NCBI RefSeq assembly: GCF_000987955.1
Contig: NZ_LAZU01000037.1
Coordinates: 62,001 to 126,000, forward strand
DNA from: Paenibacillus sp. DMB20
Lineage (GTDB): Bacteria; Bacillota; Bacilli; Paenibacillales; Paenibacillaceae
Length of the DNA: 64,000 bases
Direction of reading: 5' to 3'
Both the position numbers and the translations under genes were made by a program. Positions 33,779 through 42,389 of this stretch are shown one piece after another. Each line of letters begins with the position of its first letter. Position 1 is the first letter of the stretch. The notes beneath the pieces are model-generated. The model saw only the letters and a list, made by a program, of their open reading frames with translations. It ran no database searches and was not told the DNA's origin.

Positions 33779-34101
33779 GATCCAGCACGCTTGAGTGTAA
33801 TGGTATACATGACTTCATCCTCCTGTACATCCGAAACCCTGAAGATTCGGTCATCTATACGTATGGACGAATCCGTAACGGGCCGCTTTTCGAAGTCTGA
33901 TTTCAAGGCGTAAAAGAGAAGAGTAGCGTTATAAACCCCATCTGTTGGATTTGAAGCGCTGGATTTTCGGTGCTGCAATTGATCTTCATCGATGACAATG
34001 ATCATTTCACGGCCATTCACGATATGCGGCGTGCCGAACTCTTCCGGATTCAGAAAGACGTTTCGTGCATCCCGCTCCAATTGCTCCTGAAAGAAACTCA
34101 T
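33775..34101 (-). CDS. Head-tail joining protein (lambda FII-like candidate)
   Basis: A 108-residue protein starting MSFFQEQLERDARNVFLNPEEFGTPHIVNG; the segment EFG.PH.VNG and a following beta-rich domain resemble the phage attachment (FII) family. It is placed between the capsid gene and gpZ, where head-tail adaptors lie. Confidence 0.7.
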   Translation of the reverse strand: MSFFQEQLERDARNVFLNPEEFGTPHIVNGREMIIVIDEDQLQHRKSSASNPTDGVYNATLLFYALKSDFEKRPVTDSSIRIDDRIFRVSDVQEDEVMYTITLKRAGS

Positions 34102-34490
34102 TGGGCATTCGGGTCGGCGTTGGCGACCTGTTCAAAATACCAAGTTTCATATTGCTCAAGACGGTCCTCTGCCTTGCTGGCTGGCTCGATCTCCAAAGCC
34201 TTGAGGCGATCTTTTTGATCAGGAGCAGACAACTCTTTGAAGTCTTCAGGAGAAATGATTGTATTGCCAACAATCGGGAGGTTGCCAAGGTCGGCAAGTC
34301 CTCCGTTATTGTCCGGATTGATATCACCTTGGGTTTGATCAATGGCTTCCGCCTCCGTCTCATCTGCTCCTTCATCCAATTTGTTATTATTTCGCAAAGC
34401 CTCGATCATGTCGAGGGGGAGCTGGCCTTTCACACTCTCCCCCGCATCATACAGCCGACCCGCAAAATTTAAAGGTTCTCTTAATTTCAT
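34098..34490 (-). CDS. Hypothetical head protein, 130 residues
   Basis: Not recognised. An N-terminal KLREPLNFAGRLYDAGESVKG domain resembles the short DNA-packaging/adaptor domains found after capsid genes; the rest is acidic and low-complexity (ADETEAEAIDQTQGDINPDN). Overlaps the next gene by 4 bases and follows the capsid gene by 17. Confidence 0.7.
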   Translation of the reverse strand: MKLREPLNFAGRLYDAGESVKGQLPLDMIEALRNNNKLDEGADETEAEAIDQTQGDINPDNNGGLADLGNLPIVGNTIISPEDFKELSAPDQKDRLKALEIEPASKAEDRLEQYETWYFEQVANADPNAQ

Positions 34491-34507
34491 TGTGTGTTTC
34501 CTCCTTC

Positions 34508-36538
34508 TTATGGAGCAGTTGGGGTTTCCCCAGGATTTTTGAAGAGTCCACGGCTGTCCAAGATCGTGACACCATAATCAAAGTAGATTCGGAAATCCAT
34601 GCCCAAACGATCAAACGGAATATCCGTTTCGAGCGTCGGTTCTTCCTGGCCGCGCAGGTAAGTGACTTCAACGGTATCCGCAATATTCGGATCAGCAGCC
34701 AAATACCAAGCAAACTCGGAATATTGATCCAGCTCCGCATCCACGATGATATCCATGGAGTTACGGAACACGTTTGTTACACCGCTGTGTTTGCCTTCTG
34801 GATCAGATTCACTTCTGTTGTATTGAAGTGCTGCCGTTTCCTGCTCAGCCGGAACGATCAAGTACTTCGGAGCAATATTCAAAGTTGCTTCATTCCGAAT
34901 TCCTTTCTGTGTACGCATCTTTTTGCGTCCTTCGCTCATGGTAGTTGTCCCGATAGCACCAGCGGTACCTAGATTGTTATGGTCTGTACTGAACAAATTT
35001 TTGCCATCAAAAATGAGTGGATTTGTGGCTAACATTTTATACACCAGTTTGTTAATGCCGCGCTTGGCTGCAATGACATAAGCAGCTGGGACTCGATTCA
35101 AGACACTCAAATCGTCATTAATAAACGCTTCACGAGTAAAGCCCCATCTCTCGGAGTATGTCAGCACTGCTTTTGTCACTTTTTCGTCCTTCATTGGCGA
35201 ATCATATGGTATGAGGCCATTTTGTGGTGTATGTTGCAATTCGCCCGCTTCTGAAATCCGATAGTGTTCAGCTGCTTTAAAGTCGGAGTTCGAACCCTTG
35301 CCCGTCCAATATTGGAAGGTGGTCGGTGCTTCCTGATAAGCCTGAGAAAGTGTTTTATTTGCTGCATTGGATAGAATCGACTGGAATGTCGTATCCGGAG
35401 ACAAAGCCCGCTTCAACAATTCCTCGTCACTCATCCGGTGTGCTCCTTGAATACCTGCACGTTGCAAGCACTCCACAGCCAAATCCCGCATACGCATGGA
35501 CCGGAGCTCGGGCGCGCCCGCTGCTGGCTTCACTACCGAACGACCGGCACGCATCAACAATCCATCAGTAGCAGCGGCCCGGAATTTGTCTTGATCTTCT
35601 GCCCCGAATTCAATGCCGGATGGATGCGGCGCATGGCTCTCCCGTTGCTTGGTCAAAATCGCATCTTTGACCGCTTCCAAAGTGCTACCATCCCGAATGA
35701 ACTTGTCCGCATCCAAGCCAAAATCCCGGCACAGTTGCGAAATATCTGAAACTCTGGAACGCTCTGCCTCCATAGCCTGGCGTTTCAATGCCTCTGCATC
35801 GATTCCAGGAGGTGTGTTTGCCGGAGCCCCAGCGCGTTCACCGCCTTCAGGTGCCGAACTTCCTCCACCCGCTCCCGCTCCTGTGTCTGGTGCATGCATC
35901 AATCCTTGTGCGGCCAACGCCAGCATTTTTAATCCCTTCATTCCTTCATCCTCGCTTTCATCATTATGACTTCTTCCTACGCCGACCGATGGATCAGCTG
36001 GCGTTGGCTCAACACTGATTTCAAATGGTTGCCACTTCAAAGCCACATAGGCCGGGCCTGTAAAACGTCCATTGGCCGATGATTTACCCGCTTTCACCTC
36101 TTCCCAGCTGCTAACGGAATATCCAACGGAGACGCCCTTAATAATCCCTTTGAGTACCTTTTGAAATACCCGGTCGCTATCTTCATCATCATCGAATTTG
36201 ACAAGCGCCCGAGCCTTCCGCTGCGAGCTATCTAACCAGACCTTTTCAACGCTGCCGATTGGCATCCGTCCGTATTTCGCATCCCGGCCATGAGAAAACA
36301 GCAAAACGCCGACTTCCTCAAGTCGAGTCAGGTCAATCGCTTCCGGATCATGGCTTAAAATCTCGGAGCCAAAATAACGCTCATATGGCGCTTCGCTCGA
36401 AAACGAGAGCTCTACGGTGCGATCCGATTCGTTAACCGTGTCACGCTGAAAGGTTAAGGTGCGCGTTAACGTTGACGGCTCTTTAGTTCTCGTCCTCGTC
36501 AAGATCGTCGGCATCTTCTGATTGTCCTTCACCTTCAT
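34508..36538 (-). CDS. Fused prohead protease and major capsid protein
   Basis: A 676-residue protein. Residues about 20-200 (ELSFSSEAPYERYFGSEILSHDPEAID, VGVLLFSHGRDAKYGRMPIGSVE, GVSVGYSV) are an HK97-type prohead protease; a Gly/Ala/Pro-rich linker follows (GAGAGGGSSAPEGG), then a scaffold-like helical region and a capsid domain (KVTKAVLTYSERWGFTREAFINDD... DMIVDAELD-like end). The fusion would cut itself to release capsid subunits. The start may be 36538 or ATG 36514; both overlap the portal 3' end. Confidence 0.9.
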   Translation of the reverse strand: MKVKDNQKMPTILTRTRTKEPSTLTRTLTFQRDTVNESDRTVELSFSSEAPYERYFGSEILSHDPEAIDLTRLEEVGVLLFSHGRDAKYGRMPIGSVEKVWLDSSQRKARALVKFDDDEDSDRVFQKVLKGIIKGVSVGYSVSSWEEVKAGKSSANGRFTGPAYVALKWQPFEISVEPTPADPSVGVGRSHNDESEDEGMKGLKMLALAAQGLMHAPDTGAGAGGGSSAPEGGERAGAPANTPPGIDAEALKRQAMEAERSRVSDISQLCRDFGLDADKFIRDGSTLEAVKDAILTKQRESHAPHPSGIEFGAEDQDKFRAAATDGLLMRAGRSVVKPAAGAPELRSMRMRDLAVECLQRAGIQGAHRMSDEELLKRALSPDTTFQSILSNAANKTLSQAYQEAPTTFQYWTGKGSNSDFKAAEHYRISEAGELQHTPQNGLIPYDSPMKDEKVTKAVLTYSERWGFTREAFINDDLSVLNRVPAAYVIAAKRGINKLVYKMLATNPLIFDGKNLFSTDHNNLGTAGAIGTTTMSEGRKKMRTQKGIRNEATLNIAPKYLIVPAEQETAALQYNRSESDPEGKHSGVTNVFRNSMDIIVDAELDQYSEFAWYLAADPNIADTVEVTYLRGQEEPTLETDIPFDRLGMDFRIYFDYGVTILDSRGLFKNPGETPTAP

Positions 36539-37076
36539 CCTCCTTTAACAATTCTTTTTCATATTTTCGTTCTGCTGCCCGCTGTTTCAAAACGTCACGC
36601 CAATCCTCACCCCGTTCCGCACAAATTCGCGCAAGCGTGTCCTGATTGCTTTCCAGCGCCGTTTTGTTGGCGTTAGCTTCTTTCCCTGGATCGATCCAGT
36701 TATAACCGGGCGGTATCCAAACATGAGTACCATACTCTTTCCGATTTTTGAAGTAATCCGGAAAATCCAGCTGGCCCGTCAGATGCATTACATCCAAAAA
36801 TTCTTGATAGATCGGGGTCAAAACTTTTTTAATCAACATTTTCTGAAGCTTTCGGTACAGCTTACGGTCCTCGATCAGCCCTTGTCGGGCAGAAGAGTAA
36901 TTGACTTGTGATAAGTCACGGGAAACAGCTTCATAACTTAGCCCAATACCCGCCGATGCTAAACGGACCAGCGTTGTAATAAACTCTCGGGTATTGGATG
37001 CTTGCCCTGCCGGTATGACTGTTTGCACATCATCCCCCGGATTTAGCTCGCCAATCATGCCTGGTGCTAGTGTCAT
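36483..37076 (-). CDS. Portal protein, C-terminal fragment
   Basis: 197 residues beginning MTLAPGMIGELNPGDDVQTVIPAGQ, followed by LVRLASAGIGLSYEAVSRDLSQVNYSSAR, which is the C-terminal half of lambda-type portal proteins, and an acidic tail. It starts by ATGA overlap with the stop of the N-terminal fragment. Reading upstream in this frame gives MGTSRSGDRKDYSGMTLAPG, the expected portal continuation, so the two parts were one gene; a single missing G at 37113-37115 explains the split. Confidence 0.85.
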   Translation of the reverse strand: MTLAPGMIGELNPGDDVQTVIPAGQASNTREFITTLVRLASAGIGLSYEAVSRDLSQVNYSSARQGLIEDRKLYRKLQKMLIKKVLTPIYQEFLDVMHLTGQLDFPDYFKNRKEYGTHVWIPPGYNWIDPGKEANANKTALESNQDTLARICAERGEDWRDVLKQRAAERKYEKELLKEDEGEGQSEDADDLDEDEN

Positions 37077-37993
37077 TCCACTGTAATCCTTGCGATCACC
37101 GCTGCGACTTGTCCCATTCCACGACCAGGGCCACCACTTGAAGGAGTATCCCTCTTAATAAAGACCGACAAGCATGCCAACACCCGTTCCTTAATGGATA
37201 CCGCTTCAATAAACTGGTTAGCATCCTTAATCCGTGGCAAGGCTGTCGCGAGTTGCGAAATTTCTCTAACCTGCTTCGGGGAATTTTTTTTGAATAAAAA
37301 AATGACGTCCTTCGCCTCGATCTGGACACTTTCTCCAGGTAGTAGCGATTGGCCGTCTAATTTCTTGAAATGATAGGCGATAGGTTTGTTGTACTGGTCT
37401 ATCTCAATACCTTCCACAATCCGATTCCCGTTCTCTCCCGGAACAATCGTATTCAAGGTGTTCAGATCATCTACTGACCGAACTTGGATTTTAAAAGGAA
37501 ATTTATCGTCCTTCGTGTAAACTTTAACGACCAAGATCCCGCCATCCACATAGTAACGTCGGAGTAAGGTTTCTTCAATTTCATCCAAAGACTGCGTACC
37601 AGTAATGTCGATATTCTCCGCTTTGCAAAACTCTTCCCAAAGGTCTTCGATTTTTTGGTTCATCTCGCCATTTTGATTTCCAGGCTTGGAATGTGGAATT
37701 TTAGCCTGAAGCATCATGCCTCCACCAACCACATTTCGCTCTAATGCGGATAAGATAGCCCCTGCTATGTCGCTGTTTCGCTCCAAGTCTTGCGCTCGGT
37801 AACGTATTCGCGTACGTTCCCCTTGGGTAATATTATCAAAGCCTTCCGTGCCTGGATTCCAGTTGCGATTTAATCGACCAGTGTTTCCACTATCAAAGGC
37901 AGCAGACACCGCCGACCGCCAAGCCATTCGTTTATATGCCCATTGCGGACTGACCGTGGCAATGGACCGTTCTAGCCAATTCAGATTCATCAC
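37073..37993 (-). CDS. Portal protein, N-terminal fragment (lambda gpB type)
   Basis: 306 residues starting MMNLNWLERSIATVSPQWAYKRMAWR with YRAQDLERNSDIAGAILSALERNVVG and RYYVDGGILVVKVY, hallmark segments of the lambda portal family. The true sequence leaves this frame after SGGPGRGMG; the last 14 codons (QVAAVIARITVE and before) are out-of-frame. A full-length portal would be about 505 residues. If real, the frameshift would disable head assembly. Confidence 0.87.
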   Translation of the reverse strand: MMNLNWLERSIATVSPQWAYKRMAWRSAVSAAFDSGNTGRLNRNWNPGTEGFDNITQGERTRIRYRAQDLERNSDIAGAILSALERNVVGGGMMLQAKIPHSKPGNQNGEMNQKIEDLWEEFCKAENIDITGTQSLDEIEETLLRRYYVDGGILVVKVYTKDDKFPFKIQVRSVDDLNTLNTIVPGENGNRIVEGIEIDQYNKPIAYHFKKLDGQSLLPGESVQIEAKDVIFLFKKNSPKQVREISQLATALPRIKDANQFIEAVSIKERVLACLSVFIKRDTPSSGGPGRGMGQVAAVIARITVE

Positions 37994-38214
37994 CTCCCTT
38001 CAAAGTAAACTGCTCGGAACATCCCGCCGTTTTCGATATCGGCGATTTCTCTTTCGAGACGTGTCCGTTCCTCGTATAACAAGCCAAGGTCCGCACGGCG
38101 GAATGATTTGCTCCCGATTCGGTATTCTTGCGCCCCTCGCAGTACTGCGCTAATGGCTGCGCGTACCTCGGCCAATTCAATATTCAATTGTTCCAATCTT
38201 TCCAGTGGCGTCAT
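37990..38214 (-). CDS. Head-tail joining protein gpW-like
   Basis: A 74-residue protein from ATG 38214 (GGAGG 8 bases upstream), MTPLERLEQLNIELAEVRAAISAVLRG. The helical layout and RRADLGLLYEERTRLEREI match lambda gpW, which sits in the head-tail connector. A GTG start at 38229 is possible. Confidence 0.85.
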   Translation of the reverse strand: MTPLERLEQLNIELAEVRAAISAVLRGAQEYRIGSKSFRRADLGLLYEERTRLEREIADIENGGMFRAVYFEGR

Positions 38215-40033
38215 AGCATGAACCTCCACCCCCTACCCAATTGTTATTCGCAGGCTTTGCCGGGACATTTTCACTTCCTGCCGCTTTCTTCTCAGGCGGC
38301 TGTTCATACCGCATATACCGGATACCCAAACAATCCGCCGCGAATGCGGCATATACTTCACAGTCGAGGTAGTGATTATCCGCATGGGCTGTTTTCTTGC
38401 GCCATACTTCGATTTCCCGCTTTCCATGCTTTTCAGTTACCTTTTCTTCAGCCGTGATTTGCTCCGCGTAATCCTCATCGCAATCGATATATACATACCA
38501 GCCACCAGGGCCGTCCTCTTCTCGATTTAACCGGCCTGCTATAAAGTCTTTATAGTAACTGCCATCTACGAGATAAAGAGACAGGCCAAAAACGCCACGC
38601 TCCGCCCGGTCAATCTTTGTCAGGGTATACTTTGTTCGCAAAGGCGTATTCGAACCCTTGATTGCAACAGCCCATTCCGGATTCTGAGCGCAAAAATCAT
38701 AGGTATCATCGGCGTTGTATCCGGAGTCCACGGCACAAAGATTCACAAAGTATTCGGTCCCGTCTTTGGTGAAATAGGAGATGTTCATTGCATCTTCAAT
38801 CTCCGCCCAAGTTTCAACGACACCATGGCGAATATTTGAGCTCTCCATTTTTTCACCCCAGGCCCGGATCGTGTAATAAAACCGGTCCTTCTGCACGTCA
38901 ACCCCGCCAGTTAATAGAATTGTTCGATCAGGAACAACACCCTCTTCATAGCCGCTAACCTTACTGAGCACCTTGCTGCTACTCAGTTTGACTTGCGTAT
39001 TTTCCCAAGGTTCCGCCAGCCAAGAGTTAATAAAATTCATAAACTCTTCTGGCGAATTTTTCGAAGATACAAATTCATACGCTACTTCACCAAATCGAAG
39101 CCAAGGGCTATAGATCGCATTTAAATGAAAGCCCGTTTTAATCCCTGGAACTGTGGAGCCGTCTTCTGCTCGCCACTCACCGCCGCGCAGCATGGAAGGT
39201 TTATGTGCGTCCCGAATGATTTGCTCGCAATGTTCACACTGGTAATGGGCTGTTTCCTTGATTTTCTCGCGGTCCAAACTCTTGTTATAAATAATCTGCT
39301 TATACTTGAAGGTCTGGAAATGACCACAATGCGGGCAAGGAACGTAATAATGCATACGAACATCCGCCGTCAACCAAGCTTGCCAAATCGGCCCGCCTTT
39401 CAGCGTCGGCGTGGAAGTCTGCATGATCTTTTTGTTAAACGGGAAAGTTTTGGTCCGCTCCCGTGCCAACGCCCTCGGATCAGCCTCTTTCCCTGAATTT
39501 TTCGGGTACTTGTCCACCTCATCCATGAACAAATATCGAATAGCCCGGCTAGAAAGTGACGCTGGACTGTTCGCGCCTGCGATAACGGCATACATCCCGT
39601 TGAACTGAAGCTCCAGCAGTTTGCTGTCCTCTTCTTTAAATCGCTCATTCAGAGCTGGGCTTAGTCTGATCATCGGTTGAAGCCGGTTCTTGGAAGTGAA
39701 CTCGGCCAAATCGAGCATCGGATAAACGATAAGAGCCGGGCTTGGATCTTGCGCAATGGTGTACCCGAACATGTTGTTGAGGCTTTCGGTACCGCCGACC
39801 TGAGTCGGTTTCACAAAAATGATTTCCTCAATCCGTGGATCGGTAAATGCATCCATGATACCGCGAAGATACGGCGTTCGGTCCGTTCTCCACGGGCCAG
39901 GCTCGGCGGATCTCTCATCAAGAATTCGATTGCGATCAGCCCACTCTGAAACTGTTAGCTTTTCTGGTGGCCGCAATACGTCAAGGCCAGCGTACAACCA
40001 TTCCGGCCATTGCTCATCAGTCCTTTTTGGCAT
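38177..40033 (-). CDS. Terminase large subunit (GpA family)
   Basis: A 618-residue packaging ATPase and nuclease from ATG 40033. Walker A-like KPTQVGGTES near residue 77, Walker B YLFMDEVD near 170, zinc-type CPHCGHF and CEHCEQ near 230-265, and the C-terminal nuclease part with VDSGYNADDTYDF are visible. Lambda GpA-type enzymes cut cos sites. Overlaps gpW by 38 bases and Nu1 by 17. Confidence 0.94.
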   Translation of the reverse strand: MPKRTDEQWPEWLYAGLDVLRPPEKLTVSEWADRNRILDERSAEPGPWRTDRTPYLRGIMDAFTDPRIEEIIFVKPTQVGGTESLNNMFGYTIAQDPSPALIVYPMLDLAEFTSKNRLQPMIRLSPALNERFKEEDSKLLELQFNGMYAVIAGANSPASLSSRAIRYLFMDEVDKYPKNSGKEADPRALARERTKTFPFNKKIMQTSTPTLKGGPIWQAWLTADVRMHYYVPCPHCGHFQTFKYKQIIYNKSLDREKIKETAHYQCEHCEQIIRDAHKPSMLRGGEWRAEDGSTVPGIKTGFHLNAIYSPWLRFGEVAYEFVSSKNSPEEFMNFINSWLAEPWENTQVKLSSSKVLSKVSGYEEGVVPDRTILLTGGVDVQKDRFYYTIRAWGEKMESSNIRHGVVETWAEIEDAMNISYFTKDGTEYFVNLCAVDSGYNADDTYDFCAQNPEWAVAIKGSNTPLRTKYTLTKIDRAERGVFGLSLYLVDGSYYKDFIAGRLNREEDGPGGWYVYIDCDEDYAEQITAEEKVTEKHGKREIEVWRKKTAHADNHYLDCEVYAAFAADCLGIRYMRYEQPPEKKAAGSENVPAKPANNNWVGGGGSCYDATGKIGTIEY

Positions 40034-40544
40034 CGTACACACCTCGGACAGACAGCTGAAGCAATGCGGCGTTTGTGGTATCAGCAATGTTCTGCTCGAT
40101 TAAGCGAACTTGTTCAGGTTCCAGATACGGCGAAATCTCCATTGCAAGCTTGCGGCTGAATCCTCCCATAGATCGTCGAAGGGAAATAAAAAAACGCTGG
40201 AGCTCACTCACAACGTCTTCTCGTCTAATGTATTCACCTTTGGAGATAGCATTTTTTAAAGTTGCCGCTTCGGCCTGCTGCTCTTTCAGCTGCGCTTCAT
40301 ATTTCAGCTTTTGTTGGGATAGTGTCATACCTTCTTCGTCGTCGGGATTCTTCTTCACGCCCCGGTTATCCGTCACCCATTTGATGGTGTCTTTTAACGA
40401 GTACCATCCTCGGGCCTTTTTGGGCATTCCGTTTCGCTCCCATTGTGCAATCGTATTGCGGTGAACATTGAACACTTCGCAAAGCTCAGAAGTCGCGATA
40501 CATAAGGCTCCGTCGATCATTTTCGCTCTCACTTTTCCACCCAT
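40017..40544 (-). CDS. Terminase small subunit (Nu1-like)
   Basis: A 175-residue DNA-binding protein from ATG 40544 (AAAGGAGGGGG upstream). The winged helix CIATSELCEVFNVHRNTIAQWERNGMP is near the N-terminus; a coiled coil (LSQQKLKYEAQLKEQQAEAATL) follows and the C-terminus contacts GpA. It probably binds the packaging site in the adjacent gap 40566-40857. Confidence 0.9.
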   Translation of the reverse strand: MGGKVRAKMIDGALCIATSELCEVFNVHRNTIAQWERNGMPKKARGWYSLKDTIKWVTDNRGVKKNPDDEEGMTLSQQKLKYEAQLKEQQAEAATLKNAISKGEYIRREDVVSELQRFFISLRRSMGGFSRKLAMEISPYLEPEQVRLIEQNIADTTNAALLQLSVRGVYDAKKD

Positions 40545-40565
40545 ATAACCCCCTCCTTTTTGCAC

Positions 40566-40857
40566 AATGCATAGTGTGCAATTTTTATAAAATTCGGTGG
40601 AATGCCGGGCTCACTCGTACCCGCATAGGCACCCACCCCCTGGGAAGGACCCGTGACTCAAAAATCCGTGAGGCCGCGCCACAAAAGGGCTCTCAGCTTC
40701 TTCTATATCATTAAACCTATGCCGCACCTGTTTTAACCCTCTGAGTTATCCTTATCTTATATTCTGGAGAACTCATAGAGTGGCCTAAACCCCTTGTTTA
40801 TCAAGGCTTTGTGATACTTCACCTTTACCAGTTCGTCATGTGCAATTTATGGATAAC
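40566..40857. other. Intergenic region upstream of terminase, candidate cos/packaging region
   Basis: A 290-base gap with no supported gene. It contains TGTGCAATTT at 40575 and 40839 and an inverted TTGCAC/GTGCAA pair at the left edge, and a GC-rich patch at 40620-40690. A small terminase binding site, a cos site and the promoter of the packaging genes are expected here; none can be fixed by eye. Confidence 0.4.
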
Positions 40858-41403
40858 TCACAACTTAAAGCGCTTCGTTGCGAGGTTGATTGTGTCCTGA
40901 GCAATTCCGATATATCTCAATGTAATATCAGGCGTTGCATGATTGAATATCTTCTGAAGCATGGCTATGTCTTTGGTTTCTTTGTAGAAATGGTACCCGT
41001 AAGTTTTTCTGAGCGTGTGGTTCCCAATGCCTTCGAGCTTATATTCCTCTGTGATTGCTCTCATGATCTTATAGGTCATGGATCGGCTTAATGGTTTATT
41101 AACTCCCTCACGACTCTTAATCAGAAACTCATCGTCTGGGCGATCCTTTACCAATGCTAGCAGTTCACGTCTGATTGTTGGGTTCATTTCAAACGCTTTT
41201 TGTTTCCTGGTCTTCTTCTCCGTAATGTAAAGTAACGGCCTTTTCAAATCCCTTACTCGTAATGGTAAGATATCCGATATCCTAAACCCTACATTGATAC
41301 CGATAACAAATAACATGTAGTTTCGTTTATCTTCATTCAACAGGAGCCGTCTCTTGATATCTTCAATAATCTCCTTGTCCCTTATCGGTTGAACATATTT
41401 CAT
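40858..41403 (-). CDS. Short tyrosine recombinase (catalytic domain only)
   Basis: A 181-residue protein with the catalytic pattern of phage integrases: GINVGFRISDILPLRV (first Arg), NHTLRKTYGYHF (H-x-x-R), FNHATPDITLRYIG (His/Asn and final Tyr). It lacks the N-terminal arm- and core-binding domains. Such lone catalytic recombinases recur just upstream of terminase genes in Firmicute phages; their role may be dimer resolution or late-gene related. The prophage integrase proper is the serine enzyme at 55299. Confidence 0.88.
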   Translation of the reverse strand: MKYVQPIRDKEIIEDIKRRLLLNEDKRNYMLFVIGINVGFRISDILPLRVRDLKRPLLYITEKKTRKQKAFEMNPTIRRELLALVKDRPDDEFLIKSREGVNKPLSRSMTYKIMRAITEEYKLEGIGNHTLRKTYGYHFYKETKDIAMLQKIFNHATPDITLRYIGIAQDTINLATKRFKL

Positions 41404-41460
41404 ATCACCACCTCACAAATTCCCAAGCGTTTGGGAATATCTCGTTTAGATACCTTTTAT

Positions 41461-41958
41461 TCAGATGCTTTTTAAAACAATCAGTTTCCTTACAAATGGT
41501 AAGACGGCTGCTCTTATTTTCCTTAGCTCACTTTCAGGGACAATATCGAGAATGACAGCTTCAGCATTTCTTAAATATAATGGAGTGCTTAAACGAGCAA
41601 ACAATTCTCGATAATCCTTGTACGGAATTCCTGCCCTACGATAGTTATCTTTATTTCCATGAACTCCAGCCACGATGATCGATGTCTGTGCTTTTACGAT
41701 CTTTTGAATGGCGCTTGTCGCCCCTTCACTCCGGTTGTAATAAACGACCTGGTACGAATACTCGTCACCCAATGCGGCCATAAGTCTCTGTTCAATGGTT
41801 GGCGCAGGTGAAAGAACACTTGCCAATCGCGCTCGTGATAGTCTTTCAGCCCCCTCCTTCGTAATGGGAATCGTCATCTCTGGTGCATCGATAGATAGTG
41901 TTTCGCCCTTTGCAATTCCTCCAGATTCAAGACCACTCTTGTTCAGCGACTCATTCAT
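41461..41958 (-). CDS. Hypothetical phage protein, 165 residues
   Basis: Not recognised. Starts MNESLNKSGLESGGIAKGE after GGAGGG; a compact alpha/beta-like core follows (YQVVYYNRSEGATSAIQKIVKAQTSIIVAG). It lies in the middle-late operon between the recombinase and a small membrane-less helical protein. An inverted repeat ATTCCCAA/TTGGGAAT at 41419-41438 follows its stop. Confidence 0.68.
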   Translation of the reverse strand: MNESLNKSGLESGGIAKGETLSIDAPEMTIPITKEGAERLSRARLASVLSPAPTIEQRLMAALGDEYSYQVVYYNRSEGATSAIQKIVKAQTSIIVAGVHGNKDNYRRAGIPYKDYRELFARLSTPLYLRNAEAVILDIVPESELRKIRAAVLPFVRKLIVLKSI

Positions 41959-41980
41959 AATCAAACCCTCCTTGATCGAA

Positions 41981-42241
41981 TTAACAACGACTTCGAGCTC
42001 TGGCCGGAATTGGCCGTAAGTAAATCTGACTTCGATACACCTTCACTGACGGAACCTCTTGAAAGAAATCTCTAAAAAGCTTTTTTCGGTGACGAATGAT
42101 ACAAACATTCATGAGTGATTTAAAGATTGGGCTTCGCCTTACAAGATCCATGACTTCCGAAAAAAACTCTCTGATTTTTTGCACGAGCTTTTGAACGATT
42201 ATTCGAACACTCTCAACGAATGACTCTGATTGATTGTTCAT
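41981..42241 (-). CDS. Hypothetical phage protein, 86 residues
   Basis: Basic, helical protein (MNNQSESFVESVRIIVQKLVQK...FRDFFQEVPSVKVYRSQ). No family recognised. Starts 29 bases inside the preceding small Cys-rich gene; AAGGAATTGG is a moderate ribosome binding site. Confidence 0.55.
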   Translation of the reverse strand: MNNQSESFVESVRIIVQKLVQKIREFFSEVMDLVRRSPIFKSLMNVCIIRHRKKLFRDFFQEVPSVKVYRSQIYLRPIPARARSRC

Positions 42242-42389
42242 CTGTCACCAATTCCTTTCCTTGATTTTCAGTACGTTGGCATATTACTCTGCCGCAAAAC
42301 TGTTTTGTTCCCGTCCATTCTCCCCAGATACAACCTTTGCATTGTTTCGGTTGCCTCCGTCTAAAAGAAATCACTTTGCCAATTTTCAC
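42213..42389 (-). CDS. Small cysteine-rich protein (58 residues)
   Basis: Starts at GTG 42389, which overlaps the stop of the Ntn-hydrolase-like gene as GTGA. It reads VKIGKVISFRRRQPKQCKGCIWGEW and then KQFCGRVICQR, so four cysteines form a CxxC...CxxxxC pattern that could bind zinc. The role is unknown; coupling to the upstream gene supports translation. Confidence 0.55.
   Translation of the reverse strand: MKIGKVISFRRRQPKQCKGCIWGEWTGTKQFCGRVICQRTENQGKELVTDEQSIRVIR

Noticed and set aside
37073..37130. Programmed frameshift in the portal gene.
   Set aside because: No slippery heptamer is present; a lost G in a GGG run is simpler.
40858..41403. Tyrosine recombinase as the prophage integrase.
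   Set aside because: It lies in the middle of the prophage, far from both att cores, and lacks the DNA-binding domains; the serine recombinase sits 53 bases from attR.
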